Part shown: piece after piece, positions 34,216 through 44,932 of the stretch | Layout: every line of letters begins with the position of its first letter | Numbering within the stretch: position 1 is the stretch's first letter | Source: Torreya grandis | Lineage: Eukaryota > Streptophyta > Pinopsida > Cupressales > Taxaceae | Assembly: GCA_037957365.1 (NCBI GenBank) | Contig: JARHVA010000667.1 | Span: 932,501-996,500 of the forward strand | DNA length: 64,000 nucleotides | Reading direction: 5' to 3' | Notes under the pieces: generated by a model | Database searches by the model: none | What the model was told of the DNA's origin: nothing | What the model saw: the letters and a program-made list of their open reading frames with translations, nothing else | Translations under genes and position numbers: made by a program

Positions 34216-35726
34216 TCTTGGAAAGATCATGTTGTTGAACCCCGACGTTGAACCACTTTCCAACCTTAAGAAAAAGTGTCTTGAACCATTTTAGCTCTCT
34301 TTCCTTGTGAATTTCTTCGAACAAGAGTCCGAAGAAGCTTTGTAAAACCTTGCACTCTTTGAACTGGTTCTTCATCTGCCGAAAGACTTGTGCAACCATA
34401 AATGTATTGGTTCAGAACAGCAAGGGAAGAAGGGGACCATTTTTGGCCTGCTGGACCAAAAATGGTCAACAATTACAATAACCTTAATGCAATGCCAATA
34501 ATCTATATGCAACTTCTAAATGAAGAACCCGGAATTTGTGGTCTGGAAGATGAAACCAACACTCCACAAGGTTTGAATCCTCTTCAAATTATAGCCTCCA
34601 GTGTTTACCAGCCAACGCCTAGAGTTTTGGAGAACCAATGATCATATCCCAACCAGTTTCAGATTTTTTATCTGCTCTTTCATGAAATCGCACCAACATC
34701 ATGGCAAAAATCGTCCCTTCAATAGATGCAGCAAAATCGCTCTTTTCTTTATAAAAAATTGTTTTGTTCCTTAGCCACCAACACTCTCTTGAACCCTGAT
34801 GATATTTATTAATGAAATCGTCCTTTTTGAATGGTCAAAAACCAACAGTAGATGTTCTCCAATATTGATTCTTCAAACTTTTGATTTGCTAAGAATAATC
34901 TTCAAAACCCTTGAACGTTCTTTGAAGACAATCACTTCTTGATTGGCATAAACTCCATTGATGCTCAACTGTGACCTCTATATGAAGCCACTAGCACAAT
35001 CGAAGAGGCTATGTTCTCCAAGATTGAATTTACTTGCAAAACCCTAGGTTTCTTCCTCAAAGCCAAAGCTTCTTCAGAAAAGACAAGTGTTGAATGATTC
35101 CTCCATGAATGATAAGAGCTTGGGTTGATGCTTTATGTCCTTTTTTCCCAAGAAGAGGTCGATGCTCTAGAAGGCTCTTTTAATCATTTAAAAATGATAT
35201 TTAAATGTGGATTTCATAACTTAAATAAATGCTTTGATAAATGGGTGCTCAAATAATAATAATATTTAATGTACTTTAAGTGACCTTTTTGAGGGTCATG
35301 GCCCCATTGGACATAAAGTTATACTATAACTTTATAAATAATTATTAATAAAGTAATCACTTTATTAATAATTAAAATAACATAAATCCACAAATAATCA
35401 TTATTTCTCAATTCCATTTCAACTTGAGAGTTAACCATTGTATCCATTGTGCATCCAACTGCCTTACAAAAAATAGTAAGGGTCCCTCTAACATCCATTG
35501 ACTTATTATAAATAGTAAGTCCCTCAAACGGAACCAGAAACACTTGCATATCAATGCCTCAAAACAAATGAAGGCTCTGGGGAGATAAACACTTACAACT
35601 ATCACCTGAGGAGCTCCATAATGCCCAAACTGGACCCTCTAATCCACCACACTAGCCTACAGGGGTCAAATAATAGGCTAATCTACCAAAACCGAGAATA
35701 AGCCAAAAAGGGGACATTACAGATGT

Positions 35727-36310
35727 TTTAATATGGCTTCCATTTACAATATATTTTAGAATTAGTCCCACATTGATGTGATCGAACGTCACAAGGGAGT
35801 ATAAATGAAAATTTGCTTACCATGTAATGTGAAGAATAGGCGGCCGGGCCCCCCTCCTGAAAAAGAGTGGGCTCCAACATTCGACCATATGACCTTGAAC
35901 ACTCGTCCATACGACCGTCGAAAACCGGAGGTGCAAACCAAACATTTTGCTGTTCAACACCCGTGCCATGTGTCAATGTATCATTGGTCCACTTTTAATG
36001 CTTGTTGACTGGGTTTGACCAATGTTGACCCATTATGTTGACTTTTGACCAACTTTGCCAACCATAACTTGCACATACGGACTTTGTTTTTCCAATCGAA
36101 AAATGCATCGAAAAGCTCTCGACAAGCTCTACGTTGTGTGAATGGTTTGAAGAAGAATTGAGACCTTTTATTTTTTAGCCCTTGTAGATGATCTATGGAT
36201 CACCTAAGCCATGACTCTTTAAGTAGAATGGCGGAAGAGAAGATTGTATATAAACATAAATGAATAATTAACTCGTCTCTCTAAGAATGGTGAAATGGAT
36301 GTGTTTATAT
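35727..36310. other. Anonymous sequence right of A1
   Basis: No supported gene. A short GC-rich patch (GGCGGCCGGGCCCCCCTCC, about 35839) and a run of TTGACC words (about 36005-36060, for example GTTGACTTTTGACC) are present. TTGAC is the W-box core, but the words are clustered without a gene downstream. The stretch ends at the GTTTATAT target site of the hAT-like element. Confidence 0.4.
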
Positions 36311-37718
36311 CTATGTTGCAGGGGTATGCCCCCCGGCCCGACGCTTCCTGTTTGGAGGCGCCTCCGGCACGGGGACATCACGGGGACGCCCGGAGGCGCC
36401 CGTCGAAGTGCCGGAAACGTCCGGCATGCCGGCGGGCGCCTCCGGGAGTACCCAGGGCATTTCCGGGGCATCCCCGAAAATTTTCGACGGGTGGACCCCC
36501 ATTTTTGCCTCGGATTTCCATACTGCAGTCAGTTGATTCGGATCTCTCTCTTATAACTCTGCGAATAGTGGCGGGCTTATGATCGGGTGTTTTCGATTCA
36601 ATCTGAGCTTTGGCCTCAGGCCATTGTTAGGGTTATTTACGCCCGGATCTCAGCTCACCCACCCAATAACAGACTTGATTAAATGTATTTTGGCTTTTTC
36701 TGATTGTTCCTGGAGTTCTTCTCCAAAACTATCCGATCTAGCCGCCCCTTGCCAGTTAGGTTTTACGCCTTTGCGTATGGTTGCAGGAGTGGACCTTCGG
36801 AATGCTGTCGCAGTTGCCTTTTCAATGCGATTTGCACTTGAAAAAATGAGCTTGATCAATATAATGGGATCCTTACGAGAATTGTGGCATGGATTTTAAC
36901 TTATAACTACTATGGGGTGAGGGTGTTCTTTGAATGCCCTAGTGGGAAAGCAAGTGAAAAGACGGGAAAGATATTGTTCCCCCCTTTGCCCGCAAACAAT
37001 TCCGGATGCTCGAGTTGGGAAATAAGTGGAAATGATGTGGGATCAAATTAATTAATTTTAAAATTTTCATTTAATATAATATAACTATTAAAAATAAAAT
37101 AAAATATAATATTAAAAATTTAAACTAAATACTATTTAGTTTTTACATTTTTAATATTATAATTTATATTTTATTTTAAATTTATGGTACTATTTAGTTT
37201 TTACATTTTTAATATTATAATTTATATTTTATTTTAAATTTATAGTTTACTATATCTTTAGGTAGTATTTAAATTTTATTTTTAATATTGTTCCCCCCTG
37301 CCCGCAAACAATTCCGGATGTTTGAGTTGGGAAATAAGTGGAAACGATGTGGGATCAAATTAATTAATTTTAAATTTTTCATTTAATATAATATAACTAT
37401 TAAAAATGATATTAAAAATTTAAATAATATTAAAAATTTAAACTAAATACTATTTAGTTTTTACATTTTTAATATTATAATTTATATTTTATTTTAAATT
37501 TATAGTTTACTATATCTTTAGGTAGTATTTAAATTTTATTTTAAATATTTTTAATTTTAAAATTCTTTTATATATATATATATATATTTATTTATTTTTA
37601 AATATATATATAGAGACGTACCCACGACGTATCCAAATCAAGGTTTTTGAAAAATGACGTACCCGCGTACCCGAATCGTATCTGTACCCGTACCCATACC
37701 CGTATCCAAACAACGTAG
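36311..37718. mobile_element. hAT-like non-autonomous DNA transposon
   Basis: An 8-bp direct repeat GTTTATAT at 36303-36310 and 37719-37726 flanks a 1408-bp segment. Its ends are imperfect inverted repeats: CTATGTTGCAGGGGTATG on the left and CTACGTTGTTTGGATACG on the right (read inward). Eight-base duplications are typical of the hAT superfamily. The left subterminal part is a GC-rich, CpG-rich block (36320-36500) with short palindromes, and the right subterminal part has repeated TACCCG words (about 37615-37710). A 106-codon frame at 36579-36899 has no recognised domain, so I call no transposase. Confidence 0.72.
36971..37560. repeat. 314-bp tandem duplication in the hAT-like element
   Basis: The segment from ATATTGTTCCCCCC at 36971 recurs from 37285. 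Both copies contain GCCCGCAAACAATTCCGGATG and then a long AT-rich tract. Within the first copy a 58-bp block (about 37130-37245) is duplicated again. The AT-rich tract contains an inverted pair (TAATATTAAAAATTTAAACTAAATA against TATTTAGTTTTTACATTTTTAATATTA), so each unit can fold into a long hairpin. Confidence 0.85.
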
Positions 37719-37726
37719 GTTTATAT

Positions 37727-40094
37727 AGTTGAATCTAACCCTAGTCGTTTCCAAAAGTTTAGCCGACAAGGTCAGCCCAATTGACTCTATATTGTTATTG
37801 ACAAAAAAATTAAGTCTTGGTCTAGAGTCGACCTAGACCCTAAATGAGTTTTGTCAATTAGTGTATAGGGTCGATGGGGCCGACATTGTATCGTAAACTA
37901 TCAAAAATGATTTTAGGCTAGGGAAGGGCTAATGAAGGGGGAAAATGACTAGAGGAGGGTGCAAAAGAGGAGGCCAAGCTTAGGGGAGTGCTTTTAGGAG
38001 ATGGTTGGATTGATAACAAGTGGTAGAAAGGGACAACAATCCTGTGAAGCATCAATGGTGTTCCCACCCTTTTTTCGGTGCACCCCTTAAGGTATGCACT
38101 TAGAGAGATTGAGACTTGATGGGTTCTTGCAAAATAGAAAGCATCAGTAATTGATAAACTTTGAACATATTGTGTATACATATGCCTCACTCGAAGCTTA
38201 TCACGTGTCACTCAAGTGAATTAGGGGATGGTACTTCGAAAAAAGAACATATCAACACATAATGCTGAGGCTTAAAAAAAGTTGCAGAAAAATAACTAAA
38301 ATTAAATGACTGGAAGGGAAATAATTGAAAATAAAAGTAATGTATGTGTACCTTGACTTACCTTTATCGTTGGATGGCTGTCTATTGTGTTTGTAGTTTT
38401 GATCGTGGAGGGCACAAAGACTGCTTTTGACAAACCCAATGATACAAAAGTAAAGAACAAAACAAAATAAACATAGGAAAGCCAAGATAACTGATGCTAT
38501 GTAGACGAGACTTATTGAAAATTTGGCAAGCTGAGGTGACAAGTGCTATGTTAGACCAAATGACCAAGTCAAAATTTTTAGAGTAAATCGGGTAACCAAA
38601 AAGCCAAGGCTACTAAAGACCGAAAAACTCAAACAAGTAAACTTTAAGAAAGACAAACTCACCAAGTCAAACCAAGGATACATGTCAAAAATGGTAATCA
38701 AACATCAATGTGAAAGCAGTAACAATCCTTAAACAAAGATGGGCAAACAAAATGGTAAAAGAACATTGAGGAGCGAGTAGTAACAATCCTTACTCAACCA
38801 TCAATGAAAAAAGGTGAATAAAAAAAAAAAGGGAAAACAACATTGGTGAGTGAGGAGTGACAAGCCAACCTCACTAAACACTGAAAAAAATTACATGAAA
38901 GTAGAAATGGACTCAGGTGTTTGCAAAAAGGGTAAAACAAAAATAATAAATGGTAAAGGAAAGCAAAGCGATTATGGGATGTAAAGCAATGGTGTAAAGA
39001 AAGTAATCCATAGTTGCTCAAGCATATTGTTTTGTTTTAAGGATAGATAAAACTGAAACAAAGTAGTGTTAGCATGTTTTTAAGATGTGAAAAAGAGAAA
39101 ATTATAGAAGAGGGAAAACAGATTTAAAATCACACTTCCCTGTCAAGGGGGGAAATGAAATGGGTGGAAGGGAAAATGAAGGAAAAACCAAGGTAGAGAA
39201 GTTCTTTATCGAAGTCAAGACATTCAAATTAGGTTTGTCAAAACAAGAGGAATTTCGACATTAAGGACTTTGAAGAATTTCTCTTAGCCACACAAATCTT
39301 AGGTCAACAAAATGAAGTATGTAGATCATCCCATGAAGGCTAAATGCATGAAAAGTAAAATAGACCTACCTTCCCACAACGCATTCTCTATTCCTCAGGA
39401 CCTGTTACAAAGCCATCGATCTATTGTGAAAATTAGGTACTTGCATGATAAAGTAGGTAGCACCCTAGGGTTTGTTGAATTTTCCTATTCCAATCTACTG
39501 GCCTATCGCACCCCAATGATCCTCAACTCTATCATGACATCAACTGTGGAGTTTGATCGTCGATTGGAGATAGGAGATGTGCTTGTAATCACGTCTTTTG
39601 GTGTGATTTTGACTTTTGAAATTTGTATGTTGCCTTTTGTTTCAAATGATTTGGCTTTTAACTTTTTTGATGGCTTTTTCTATTTCTCCTCCATACAAAT
39701 TCGGAGAATCAAACATGGGTGCTAAAGATGACTATCATTTGAAGACTTTACACTTGGTTTCTAAGAAAGAGAACTGAGAGAGCATGGTATCTAAGAGTCT
39801 CGTTAATCTTTGTGAAATAAAAGTGTTATTTTGACTTCGACCTTGGTTTATTCAATGTGGAGTGAAAGGAAAGGAAATCAAGAGGAATGAGACATAAAAC
39901 AATTTGAATTACTTCAAATTGCAAAAAATGTGACAAAGGGTGAAAAAGGGATACAATGACAGTAAAGTGTGATTCCATATCATAAGAATGAGGGAAGTGT
40001 AGGAAAACATGCTAATATAGGTTGTGCAAATTTGATCTACAAAAGAAGCAAAAGCCAAAGTCAAGAATGAGGATTAAAAACTCGTAACCATTAT
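37727..40094. other. Anonymous AT-rich region
   Basis: I see no gene that I can support. An open frame of 137 codons at 39312-39725 (+) has no recognisable motif, and several minus-strand frames at 37918-38570 look like products of A-rich composition. No LTR termini with matching TSD were found. Confidence 0.4.
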
Positions 40095-41898
40095 TGTTGT
40101 CAATTAGATCTGCACCTTTGTGAAGGTAGTTTTAGGCCTTCACAGCTTGTTGAAACATGAAAACAATCCTAGGTTGTACGTGACCTAATCAATGGATTGA
40201 ATCTCTAGATTATAAGGGCTAGCTCCCTTTGGTGTATCAATTAGGACTTTTGCTTTACGTTACAAACTGCTAGAAAAAGAGAGAAACTTGAACAGAAATC
40301 CTATCTAATGATGGTGATACACCTGTATTTTTGATTGATCCACTCAATTAGAGCTTCTAAAACACTGATTTAGACAAGAAGGCCAAACTTTCAACTCCAA
40401 TTGACCGATATGCATAAGTATTTCACGAAAAGGTTTGATCTAGTAACTAAAACTTGAGGGAAATGAAAGAATAGTCCTGATTAAAGGCACTAATCAGCCA
40501 CTTGCATCCACTAAAATTCCAGTCAAAAGACATTTAAACACAGAGCATGACCTGCATAATTTGACTAGCTAGTAACTAGGTAAGAATCAAGACTTGACAT
40601 GGAAGAAAACTCTTATCACTTATGCAAATCAATGACAAAAATACACTATACCAGTAGCTGAAAATTGAAAATTGTTCTATTAATCTGAAAAAAGGTTACA
40701 ACTCAGTCTTTGGTAGGGTTTTGTCTTGCCAAAAGAGGGATACAGATCAAGGTTGAAAAACCAACTTATATAGAAAAATACACACAACCAAGAGGTTAGC
40801 GTTGAAAATAAAAGAAGACAACTCTTTCATTAGCCCAAGTCCAATTTTGTTATGCCAAGATAACAAATATTTCTAAATTTGTCTTTTCTTATCTTTTGTC
40901 TTGCATGAAAAACCCTTTGGCGTTGAAAATAGACGGTGGGCTCATCTTGGGCTGCTCTTTCAACATGCATGAAATCCACACCCACCTCCAAAAATGGAAC
41001 TCTTCTTGAGCTGATGGAATGTTTGAAAACCCTGGATTAACAAGAGTGCATGCATGAAAATCACATTAAGCTCTCCAACGTTAAACGACTTGAGTCCTTC
41101 ATGCAAACAAGTCTCCATCTTTATAATCGAAGGTGTCGTGTTTGAAATGGCTACACCTGGACGTGTCTAATCCTGTTTGGACCACTTTGCATGAAGAACC
41201 CTTTAATCTGTCTATATTTGTTGTTGAAATCCTTCACTTTATCTAGCTCTTCGTTTCTGTGCATGTTGTTTAGTTGTTTGTCTATGCTATTTCCTGCGGA
41301 ATTTCTTTTGGCTTCCTTGTTCATTATCTTTCCTATTCATTTTCTTTGTTTTGTTCTTCTTTCCTTTCCTCGAGTTTATTATTTCAGGCTTGTGTCCTTT
41401 CACTTTCCCACGGACAAATTGTCTGCGGGAATTGTCTCTCTCCCTCATTGCGTGACTTTCCCCTTGTGATGTCTTCTGAATGAATTCCTTTGGACAATTT
41501 GTCCGAAGGAATTCCTTTGGAATTTTTGTCCTTGCCCCTCAGCTTTAAAATGGTCCTTCGGCTTTCTTGTAATGGTCCTTCAGAGAAATGAAACGAACCT
41601 TCCCAAAGGGAACATACCCTTCGGGAATTCTGAAATGACTCTTCGGAATTTTCCAGTTGACCCTTCGGCCTCCCAAAAGACCCTTCAGACTTTTCTTTTG
41701 AACTTTCCCGAAGGGCACATACCCTTCGGAATTTTTGTAAAAGACCCTTTTCTGCGAACAATTTGTCTGAAGCCTTTTCCTTTGTAAACTTTCTATCGGA
41801 ATTGCCCTTCAGCATTTTGAAGTGTCCCCTCGGCAGTTCATCATAGCCCCATTTTGAACAATGACTTTCTCGAAGGGCACATACCCTTCGAGATTCTT
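40095..41898 (-). repeat. C-like LTR fragment, 5' truncated
   Basis: On the minus strand this ends with AGGTGCAGATCTAATTGACAACA at 40095, as the C LTR does, and shares the stretch around GGGAGCTAGCCCTTATAATC (about 40210-40235). The distal part holds the same palindromes as other LTRs of this group (41482-41514 and the CGAAGGGCACATACCCTTCG repeats near 41705-41890). The LTR start is missing: at about 41898 the sequence changes directly into integrase coding sequence, so a deletion joined the two. Confidence 0.75.
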
Positions 41899-41899
41899 G

Positions 41900-42600
41900 C
41901 AAAATTTGTGATTGATTTTGAATTTAGCATAGAACTATTTAATGTCTTTATTTTTAAAATTACCACCATTATCTGAAATGATAGTATGAGGAATGCCAAA
42001 GCGACAAATGATTTGATTGATGATGAATTTGGAAATGGTGGTACCGGTGACATTGATGAGGGGCATAGCCTCGACCCATTTGGTAAAATACTTGATGAGT
42101 GTGATAATAAAGACAGGTCGTCTTGATATCTAGGTAATTTGCTTATGAGATCTAATCCCCACATGGAGAATGGCCAAGGAGACTCCATGGTTTGAAGCTC
42201 GACTGGAGGTAAATGGATTAGATCATCATGAAGTTGGCGAGTACACTTTTTAGCTAATTCGATGGCATCGTTTTCAAGAGTGGGCCAAAAGTATCCCATA
42301 CATAAGCATTTGTCGGATGTAGCATGTATGCTACAATGGCCACCTCAAATGCTCCCATGTGCTTGTTCAAGAAGAGGAGGAACTTCTTTCATAACACAAC
42401 GGAGCAAGGTACTTTCAGCATTGCAGCAATAAAGTATGTTGTATTGAAAGACATACTTAAAAGCTTGCTTGCAAATATGAGTCTTTTCGCAGGAATCAAT
42501 GTTTGGAGTATAGGTTTGATGTTCAAGGAATTGAATAATGCCTTTGTACCATGGGCTTTGTTGAATGGTGGCAGCCTCAATGTGGTAGATAAGTGAATCT
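41900..42600 (-). pseudogene. Tat-like integrase fragment
   Basis: The zinc domain (an H-H-C-C type with KKCTRQLHDD replacing the usual CxxC spacing), GYFWPTLENDAIELA and SPWPFSMWGLDLI with the first catalytic Asp are readable. After a frame change the FGIPHTIISDNGG block with the second Asp is seen at about 41970-42010. The catalytic Glu region and C-terminal domain are deleted at 41900. Confidence 0.8.
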
Positions 42601-42873
42601 TGTGGTGGAATCGAAGATGGGGAATTTTGTATTTGGATAAGAAAAGTGGAATCGGTAAGAACTTGGCGTGGATGAAAAATAGATGTTGAAGAAGCAAGTG
42701 AATCGGCAATAGAATTTTGATCTCAAGGGATAGGCTCGATGGTAAAAGAAGCGAATTCTTTGGCAAGGGTAGTTATTTGTTGATGAGTATTGAGATTTTC
42801 GATTTTGCATTGATAATCACCATTAACCTGGCGACATATGAGTTGGGAGTCACCTAAAGCATGCAGATATATG

Positions 42874-42999
42874 ATGTCTAAATTAAGGGTTACTCTCATG
42901 CCTAGGATTAACACTGTGTATTCTGCCATGTTGTTAATGTCTAAATTAAGGGTTGCTCTCATGCCTAGGATTAAAGCTGTGTATTCTGCCATGTTGTTA
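42874..42999 (-). repeat. In-frame 63-bp duplication in the additional RNase H
   Basis: Two adjacent copies (42874-42936 and 42937-42999) differ at only a few bases. They encode 21 residues each and include the conserved MAEYT catalytic helix. The duplication keeps the frame but would insert a second helix into the fold. Confidence 0.9.
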
Positions 43000-43526
43000 G
43001 TGACATCAAATGTAAGGTGAAATGCCAAAGGGATAATTTTACCATGAGGACTAGTGAGGATGCAACCTGCCTTAGCTCCTTGAAGGCATTTGGCACCATC
43101 AAAATGAAGGGTCCAAGTATCTTCGTGTAAATCGACATTAATTTTAGGAAGCTCCTCATTAACTACGTTTGGTTTAGTAGTATAGGGGAAGATAGAGGAC
43201 TCTTCAAGATTCCTTGCTTCAAGATCAACAGTGAAATTATGGAAGTAATCTTTAAGAGATATGGCTTGATTAAGACCTTCAATATAGAGAATATTATCGT
43301 CGGGAAGACTATCTTGTTGGTGGTCGAGAGCTGGTATAGAAGCTGCTACGAGTTGATCAATGGCGATTTGTCCCTTGACAGTTTTTTGTGTAATAATTTG
43401 GAGATCAAATTCCATGAGGACCATCCACTTTTTAATTCTATCGCCAGGAAGAAAGGCTTTGGAGAAGAAGTGATGGAAGTGGATCAGAATGAATGATAAT
43501 GTAAGTAGTTTGATAAAACATATAAT

Positions 43527-43708
43527 TAAAACAATAGTATTTCCACATTCCATAAATTACAATAGAGAGCTTCTGGATTAAACTGTGTTTGAGTTTTTGA
43601 CTGACGTTTCGATTCACACTCCATAAACCATCATCAGGGTGAGAGAATGAAAAATGTAAACATCGGTCAAAAACTCAAAAACTGTTTAATCCAGAAGCTC
43701 TCTACTGT
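43527..43708 (-). mobile_element. 182-bp insertion with hammerhead-like motifs
   Basis: The piece splits the RNase H coding sequence. It is flanked by 12-bp near-identical repeats (AAAACATATAAT at 43515-43526, AAAGCATATAAT at 43709-43720), longer than an LTR-type duplication. It contains inverted arms of about 46 bp (43557-43602 and 43666-43710). The loop, read on the minus strand, has CTGATGA (43631-43637), then CGAAACGTC (43603-43611), the conserved core words of hammerhead ribozymes. Such cores occur in Penelope-like elements and retrozymes. Stem II cannot be fully paired, so activity is doubtful. Confidence 0.6.
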
Positions 43709-44160
43709 AAAGCATATAATGTCGGATCTTTTCAACAACAAAATATATGGCGAGGGAATCACGTTCTTCTTTTGTATAATGTTTCTCATAGTCGATGAGG
43801 CCTTGGTTGATATAATAGATGACATATTCTCTTCCCTTATCACCGTGTTGGGCAAGGATTGCCCCAACTGATATGGGTGTCGAAGAAGTTTATAAGATTA
43901 AAGGACAATCATTAGAAGGTGGACGAAGAGTTAGTGGATGAAGAAAATATTCTTTCATATTGTCAAATGCTTTTTGATAAGGATCTGTCCATTCTAGGGC
44001 ATTACCTTTCTTGAGAAGAGAATTAATAGAATAGATACAGTAAGCCATTTTGGGGACAAACCGTCTAATTGCCCCAAGTTTTCCAAGGTAAGTGCAAATA
44101 TCTGGAATGGAATGAGGGATAGGCATGTTGACAATAGTGTTGATCTTGGTGGGATCAACA

Positions 44161-44856
44161 TCATTGCCGCGAAGAGACTAAGAATCTTAGCAATTTTCCA
44201 GATGTGACACTGAAAACACATTTGTAGGGATTTAGTATGACTTTATATTTAATGAGGCGATCGAAGATGATAGCAAGATCAGAGAGATGAGTCTTGCAAC
44301 TTTTAGAATTGGCAATGAGGTCATCCACATAGGCTTCGACAATTTTATGGATAAGATCATGAAAAATGTGGGTCATTGCCCGTTGATAGGTAGCTCTAGC
44401 ATTTTTGAGGCCGAAGGGCATTTTAATGTAACAATAGGTGCCCCATTCTATGGTGAAAGTTGTCTTATGTTGGTCTTTGGGGGCAATGTGAATTTGATTA
44501 TAACTAGATAAACCATCCATAAGGGACAACATTTTATAACCGGTAGTGGAATCGATGATGGCATTTATAGAAAGTAAAGGGAAATTGTTCTTGGAACAAA
44601 CAAGACTAAGATTATGGAAGTCAATGCAAATGTGAATGACCATGGTGACCTTCCGAACAGGTACAATGTTGGAGATCCATTTTGAATAGTCCATAGGCTT
44701 GATAAACTTAACATCGAGAAGTTTAATGATTTCTTTATGGCATAAATTATAAACTTCTGGTGAAAATTTCCTTTGATTTTGTTGCACGGGTTTGGCGTCA
44801 TTGATTTTTTTTGTATGGGTAACGTTTTCCCACTTTTTCTTCACCCAACATGCCAT
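44161..44856 (-). pseudogene. Tat-like reverse transcriptase
   Basis: The frame has KPVQQNQRKFSPEVYN, then SKWISNIVPVRK, LSLMDGLSSYNQIHIAPKD, KMPFGLKNARATYQRAM and AYVDDLIANS with the two catalytic Asp codons at about 44320-44325. The INDLNK-type block is altered (CIDFHNLSLVCSKNNFPL). It stops at 44161, just after LNPYKCVFSVTSGKLLRFLV. Sequence style matches Tat-group RTs, unlike the RT fragment at 2020. Confidence 0.88.
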
Positions 44857-44932
44857 GTATGTGACTCCTTTCCTTCATGAGAGTTGGTTGTACCAATTCA
44901 TAATTCATGTTTTTAACAAAACATTTGGCTGC

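Larger units (their letters stand above)
32174..34471 (-). mobile_element. Solo LTR B (third copy) in the A1 5' LTR
   Basis: Flanked by exact ATTAC (32169-32173 and 34472-34476); the paired A1 LTR has a single ATTAC at 4662-4666. Minus-strand start TGTTGACCATTTTTGGTCC, end CTGCGTCAACA; 2298 bp. It carries two tandem-repeat blocks described separately (33415-33985 and 34015-34215). A TATA-like ATATATAG run is at about 32890. Confidence 0.95.
4130..35721 (-). mobile_element. Non-autonomous LTR element A1, host of nested insertions
   Basis: Two LTR copies flank the element: 4130-5923 and 31650-35721, the latter carrying a 2.3-kb insertion. The 5-bp GATGT at 4125-4129 is repeated exactly at 35722-35726. 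On the minus strand the LTR starts TGTAATGTCCC and ends CTTCTTACA. A tRNA-iMet-type primer site follows the 5' LTR, and a purine run (reverse of 5924-5937) precedes the 3' LTR. After removing solo LTR D, element C and one B solo LTR, about 6.06 kb remains: LTRs of about 1.79 and 1.77 kb and an internal region of about 2.49 kb. The internal region encodes a zinc-knuckle protein but no protease, RT or integrase that I can recognise, so it is non-autonomous. Confidence 0.92.
31650..35721 (-). repeat. A1 5' LTR, interrupted by a B solo LTR
   Basis: The minus-strand 5' LTR runs from 35721 to 31650. Positions 32174-34471 are a foreign solo LTR with an ATTAC duplication on both sides; removing it leaves about 1.77 kb matching the 3' LTR at 4130-5923. 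The LTR end at 31650 is one base from the primer binding site, fixing the orientation. Confidence 0.92.
42723..44126 (-). pseudogene. Tat-like RNase H plus additional RNase H
   Basis: The first domain (44126 leftward: LGKLGAIRRFVPKMA, then MSSIISTKASSTMRNIIQKK) is split by a 182-bp insertion at 43527-43708 and resumes with KKWMVLMEFDLQ and VKGQIAIDQLVA. The second domain starts WTLHFDGAKCLQGAKAGCIL (about 43115) and contains NNMAEYTALILGMRATLNLD twice in tandem, then LHALGDSQLICRQVNG. The duplication repeats the helix with the catalytic Glu. The domain lies between RNase H and integrase. Confidence 0.85.
41900..44856 (-). mobile_element. Tat-like gypsy pol relic (RT-RH-aRH-INT)
   Basis: Reading leftward on the minus strand, the order is reverse transcriptase (44856-44161), gypsy RNase H (44126-43360, split by a small insertion), an additional RNase H (43160-42723) and integrase (about 42600-41900, ending abruptly in the core domain). 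This is the usual Tat-lineage order. Frame changes and stops are frequent. No LTRs can be assigned with confidence; the C-like LTR to the left abuts through a deletion. Confidence 0.85.

Noticed and set aside
36005..36060. TTGACC cluster as a W-box promoter
   Set aside because: No coding sequence follows, and TTGAC words are frequent throughout this transposon-rich region.
36268..36582. Four overlapping frames in the GC-rich block
   Set aside because: The block is the subterminal end of a hAT-like transposon; frames open on both strands reflect composition, not coding.
36579..36899. 106-codon + frame as a possible host exon or transposase
   Set aside because: It lies within the hAT-like element, has no recognised domain, and no splice context or homologous frame is evident.
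39312..39725. 137-codon + frame as a host gene
   Set aside because: No motif, no nearby promoter or partner exon; such frames occur by chance in 64 kb.
41191..41483. Two overlapping hydrophobic + frames that might be a membrane protein
   Set aside because: They are the T-rich strand of a C-like LTR; the equivalent region in the C LTRs gives similar frames.
43603..43637. A functional hammerhead ribozyme
   Set aside because: The core words are present, but I cannot pair stem II convincingly and stem III would have almost no loop. I report it as a hammerhead-like relic only.
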